Shown: piece after piece, positions 5,602-7,276 of the stretch
Position numbering within the stretch: position 1 is the stretch's first letter
How the letters are laid out: the number at the start of each line of letters is the position of its first letter
NCBI GenBank assembly: GCA_016550415.1
Contig: JABXGU010000709.1
Location: 1-7,276, forward strand
Direction of reading: 5' to 3'
Source of the DNA: an archaeon
Lineage (GTDB): Archaea; Asgardarchaeota; Hermodarchaeia; Hermodarchaeales; Hermodarchaeaceae
Length of the DNA: 7,276 nucleotides
Position numbers and translations under genes: made by a program
The notes under the pieces: generated by a model
The model's input: the letters and a program-made list of their open reading frames with translations, nothing else
Database searches by the model: none
Told to the model about the DNA's origin: nothing

Positions 5602-6756
5602 ATGGAAAAGCGTCTGAAAGATTTCATCACAAACATTTGTGAGAATGTTGGTCCAAGGCTAGGAACTAGTGAAGCAGAGGAAATTGCAGGAAGAAGGATT
5701 TTCTCTGAATATGTAAGATACTGTGATTCAACCTTTTCAGAAGAGTTTACATGTCACCCAGCAGCATTCCTTGATAGTGTCCGTGTCTCCATGATCCTTT
5801 ATCTGATCAGTGTTATCCTATACCTTGTGTTCCCTTTAGCTACAACCATCTTGGCAACATTGGGACTCTTAATCTTTTTAGCAGAAGTACTCTTCTTAAA
5901 AGAAGTTGTAGACCCGATTTTTCCACGACGTACAGGTATCAACATTTATGGCAAAATCCACCCACATAATACTGCAAACCGTATTGTACTTATTTCAGGA
6001 CACCACGATTCTGCATATGAATTTCCATTCACTAAGATGCTGGGCGGACAAGCCACTACATTTATACTAGCTACAATTGGCTTGATTATCCTAACAAGTA
6101 TCTTAGGCATTGGAAGAGCATTAGCAATTTTCCTATTTCCACAACTATTGACATTGTTTAATTGGCTGGTAATCATACCAATCATCAGCGTAGCACCAGT
6201 ATTGTTCATAGGTATTAGAATACGATCCGGAAAAGTTGTTCAGGGTGCAAATGATAATCTATCTGGAGTGGCAGTAACTCTGGGAGTGGGTGAATGGTTA
6301 GTAAATAATCCTCTAGATCAAACGGAGGTTTGGCTAGTATCATTTGCCTGTGAAGAAAATATGCGTGGCTCCAAGCGTTTTGCACAAGCACATAAAGAAG
6401 AACTACAAAATGCGTACCTTTTGAATTTTGATTGTGTGGGAGCAGGTGAACTCAATATTATAGCGTCTGAAAGTATGTTTCGAACTAAGATGACTCCTGA
6501 CCTTTGCACAAAAGTTACTGAAGCTGCAGAGTCAGCAGGTTTAACAATTCCAGTGATAGCACTTCCTTTCGGTGGCACTGATGCATCTAACTTTGTCAAA
6601 GCCAAACTACAAGCAACATCTCTTGTAGGTTTATCCGGTAAGTTTCCTGCCCATTGGCACACCCTTGAAGACACACCAGAAAAAATTGATTCAAAGGTTC
6701 TCTTAGACGCCGTTAAGGTTGCAGTAGCCTTTCTACAACTCATAGATAAGCAATAA
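5602..6756 (+). CDS. Membrane-embedded M28-family zinc metallopeptidase
   Basis: From the ATG at 5602 this is 384 residues. All M28 co-catalytic zinc-site elements are present: H134-x-D136 in SGHHDSAYE, bridging D218 in GANDNLSG, E251-E252 in ACEEN, D277 in NFDCVG and H353 in HWHTLED. The family consists of amino- and carboxypeptidases with two zinc ions. Unusually, there are two helices at about 62-81 and 84-100 before the HxD motif, and a second hydrophobic block (about 147-206, two or three helices) between HxD and the bridging Asp, so the membrane part interrupts the catalytic fold. There is no signal peptide; with an even helix number the active site would lie on the cytoplasmic side with the N-terminus. 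GGAGA five bases before 5602 favours this start; ATG 5560 (398 residues) has no clear SD and follows an in-frame TAG directly. Substrate is unknown. Confidence 0.87.
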   Translation: MEKRLKDFITNICENVGPRLGTSEAEEIAGRRIFSEYVRYCDSTFSEEFTCHPAAFLDSVRVSMILYLISVILYLVFPLATTILATLGLLIFLAEVLFLKEVVDPIFPRRTGINIYGKIHPHNTANRIVLISGHHDSAYEFPFTKMLGGQATTFILATIGLIILTSILGIGRALAIFLFPQLLTLFNWLVIIPIISVAPVLFIGIRIRSGKVVQGANDNLSGVAVTLGVGEWLVNNPLDQTEVWLVSFACEENMRGSKRFAQAHKEELQNAYLLNFDCVGAGELNIIASESMFRTKMTPDLCTKVTEAAESAGLTIPVIALPFGGTDASNFVKAKLQATSLVGLSGKFPAHWHTLEDTPEKIDSKVLLDAVKVAVAFLQLIDKQ

Positions 6757-6764
6757 GATTCTGA

Positions 6765-6769
6765 TTTTT
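6765..6769 (+). terminator. Short T-tract after the peptidase gene
   Basis: Five T residues in a T-rich stretch (CTGATTTTTCTTC, from 6761) begin 8 bases after the TAA. There is no stem. Archaeal RNA polymerase can stop at such tracts, and the next gene converges from the other side, so a terminator is expected here. The evidence is weak. Confidence 0.3.
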
Positions 6770-6812
6770 CTTCATGTGCATAGACCTATTCGCTTCAACC
6801 TTTATTCTTGAA

Positions 6813-7276
6813 TTATTCTTCCTTATCTGATTGGGTCATATCTGATAGTTTATCGCAACCTAAAACTAGAAGACTTTCAAGGAATGTGTACCATGTTCCA
6901 CGACAAATTGGTATGGAATTATCGAGAGTACATATTGGTGAATCCTCAGGTTTTTCTGGCATTTTGTAGAATTTGCAGGGTTTATCTAGTGAAAAGTCTG
7001 GACGGTCAAGCATTTCTTGGACAATTGGTCCCGTCATTTGGATATCACCAGTTTCGAGTTTCATTTTAGTTACATCTGCTAGGACTCGTGCAAGCGATTG
7101 GGGCCAATTGAGGAGCCGATATTGATGATAAGCAGCAATATAGTGTTGTTCTGCTTGGCGAAGTAAATCTGGTTTAGGGTCCATTGAAGCCAAGGTTTCT
7201 AAAGCAAATGCTAAACGCAAATGAGCTAACCCAATATCCTTATGGGCAGTGATGTGTTCTACACTTTTCACTGCTT
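6813..7276 (-). CDS. TPR-like helical-repeat protein, C-terminal part only
   Basis: The frame is open to the right edge and ends with TAA at 6813-6815. A GTG at 7271 could begin a 152-residue protein, but the frame continues upstream through GCA to the edge and no Shine-Dalgarno is visible, so the gene probably starts outside the window. Counting from that GTG, residues 10-76 form amphipathic helix pairs with TPR-like spacing: a small-residue G-L-A-H-L-R-L-A helix, A40-E-Q-H-Y-I-A-A-Y-H-Q-Y, then S-L-A-R-V-L-A-D and E-T-G-D. The tail after residue 90 is not TPR-like and has four cysteines (99, 114, 123, 139). No signal peptide or helix for membrane insertion is seen, so it is probably cytoplasmic. 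TPR proteins usually mediate protein contacts; the partner is unknown. It converges on the peptidase gene with a 56-base gap. Confidence 0.65.
   Translation of the reverse strand, partial: AVKSVEHITAHKDIGLAHLRLAFALETLASMDPKPDLLRQAEQHYIAAYHQYRLLNWPQSLARVLADVTKMKLETGDIQMTGPIVQEMLDRPDFSLDKPCKFYKMPEKPEDSPICTLDNSIPICRGTWYTFLESLLVLGCDKLSDMTQSDKEE

Noticed and set aside
6318..6743. 141-codon minus-strand frame opposite the peptidase gene
   Set aside because: It lies wholly antisense to the conserved catalytic half of the M28 peptidase; its composition is what the complement of that gene would give, and no start signal is seen.
1..7276. CRISPR array, tRNA, rRNA, insertion sequence or phage remnants
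   Set aside because: No phased repeats of suitable length, no cloverleaf-like sequence in the gaps, no transposase or integrase reading frame, and no terminal inverted repeats were seen.

Overview
The window looks like archaeal chromosome, most likely from an Asgard (Promethearchaeota, for example Thorarchaeia-like) genome of moderate AT content. This is inferred from four things. A large secreted protein ends in a Pro/Ser/Thr linker, an IPGF motif, one membrane helix and a short basic tail. TATA-like boxes with AAGG-type BRE elements sit upstream of the minus-strand genes. There is an iron-sulfur family 5 uracil-DNA glycosylase (UDGb). Shine-Dalgarno sequences are mixed with a TTG start. No rRNA, tRNA, CRISPR array, insertion sequence or phage gene was seen.

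Layout from left to right: (1) positions 1-1324, minus strand, an MFS transporter that runs off the left edge (441 codons visible, no frameshift). (2) 1325-1564, an intergenic region holding the transporter promoter, a dyad abutting its TATA box, and a hairpin plus T-tract terminator for the next gene. (3) 1565-4495, minus strand, a 976-residue secreted and membrane-anchored surface protein made of three aromatic-rich beta-sandwich-like modules and three Ig/FN3-like modules, with about 20 N-glycosylation sequons. (4) 4496-4764, a divergent promoter region. (5) 4765-5460, plus strand, UDGb. (6) 5461-5601, a leader region containing a perfect 20-bp palindrome built from three TAATTA units. (7) 5602-6756, plus strand, a membrane-embedded M28-family metallopeptidase whose catalytic domain is split by transmembrane segments. 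(8) 6757-6812, a short convergent gap. (9) 6813-7276, minus strand, the C-terminal part of a TPR-like protein that runs off the right edge.

The genes do not form an obvious pathway. The transporter and the surface protein are separate minus-strand units divided by a terminator. UDGb and the peptidase lie in the same direction, but each has its own plausible promoter region. I found no clear new multi-gene system. The observations most worth a second look are the palindrome before the peptidase, the helix insertion between the peptidase's metal-binding motifs, the modular surface protein, and the dyad at the transporter promoter.
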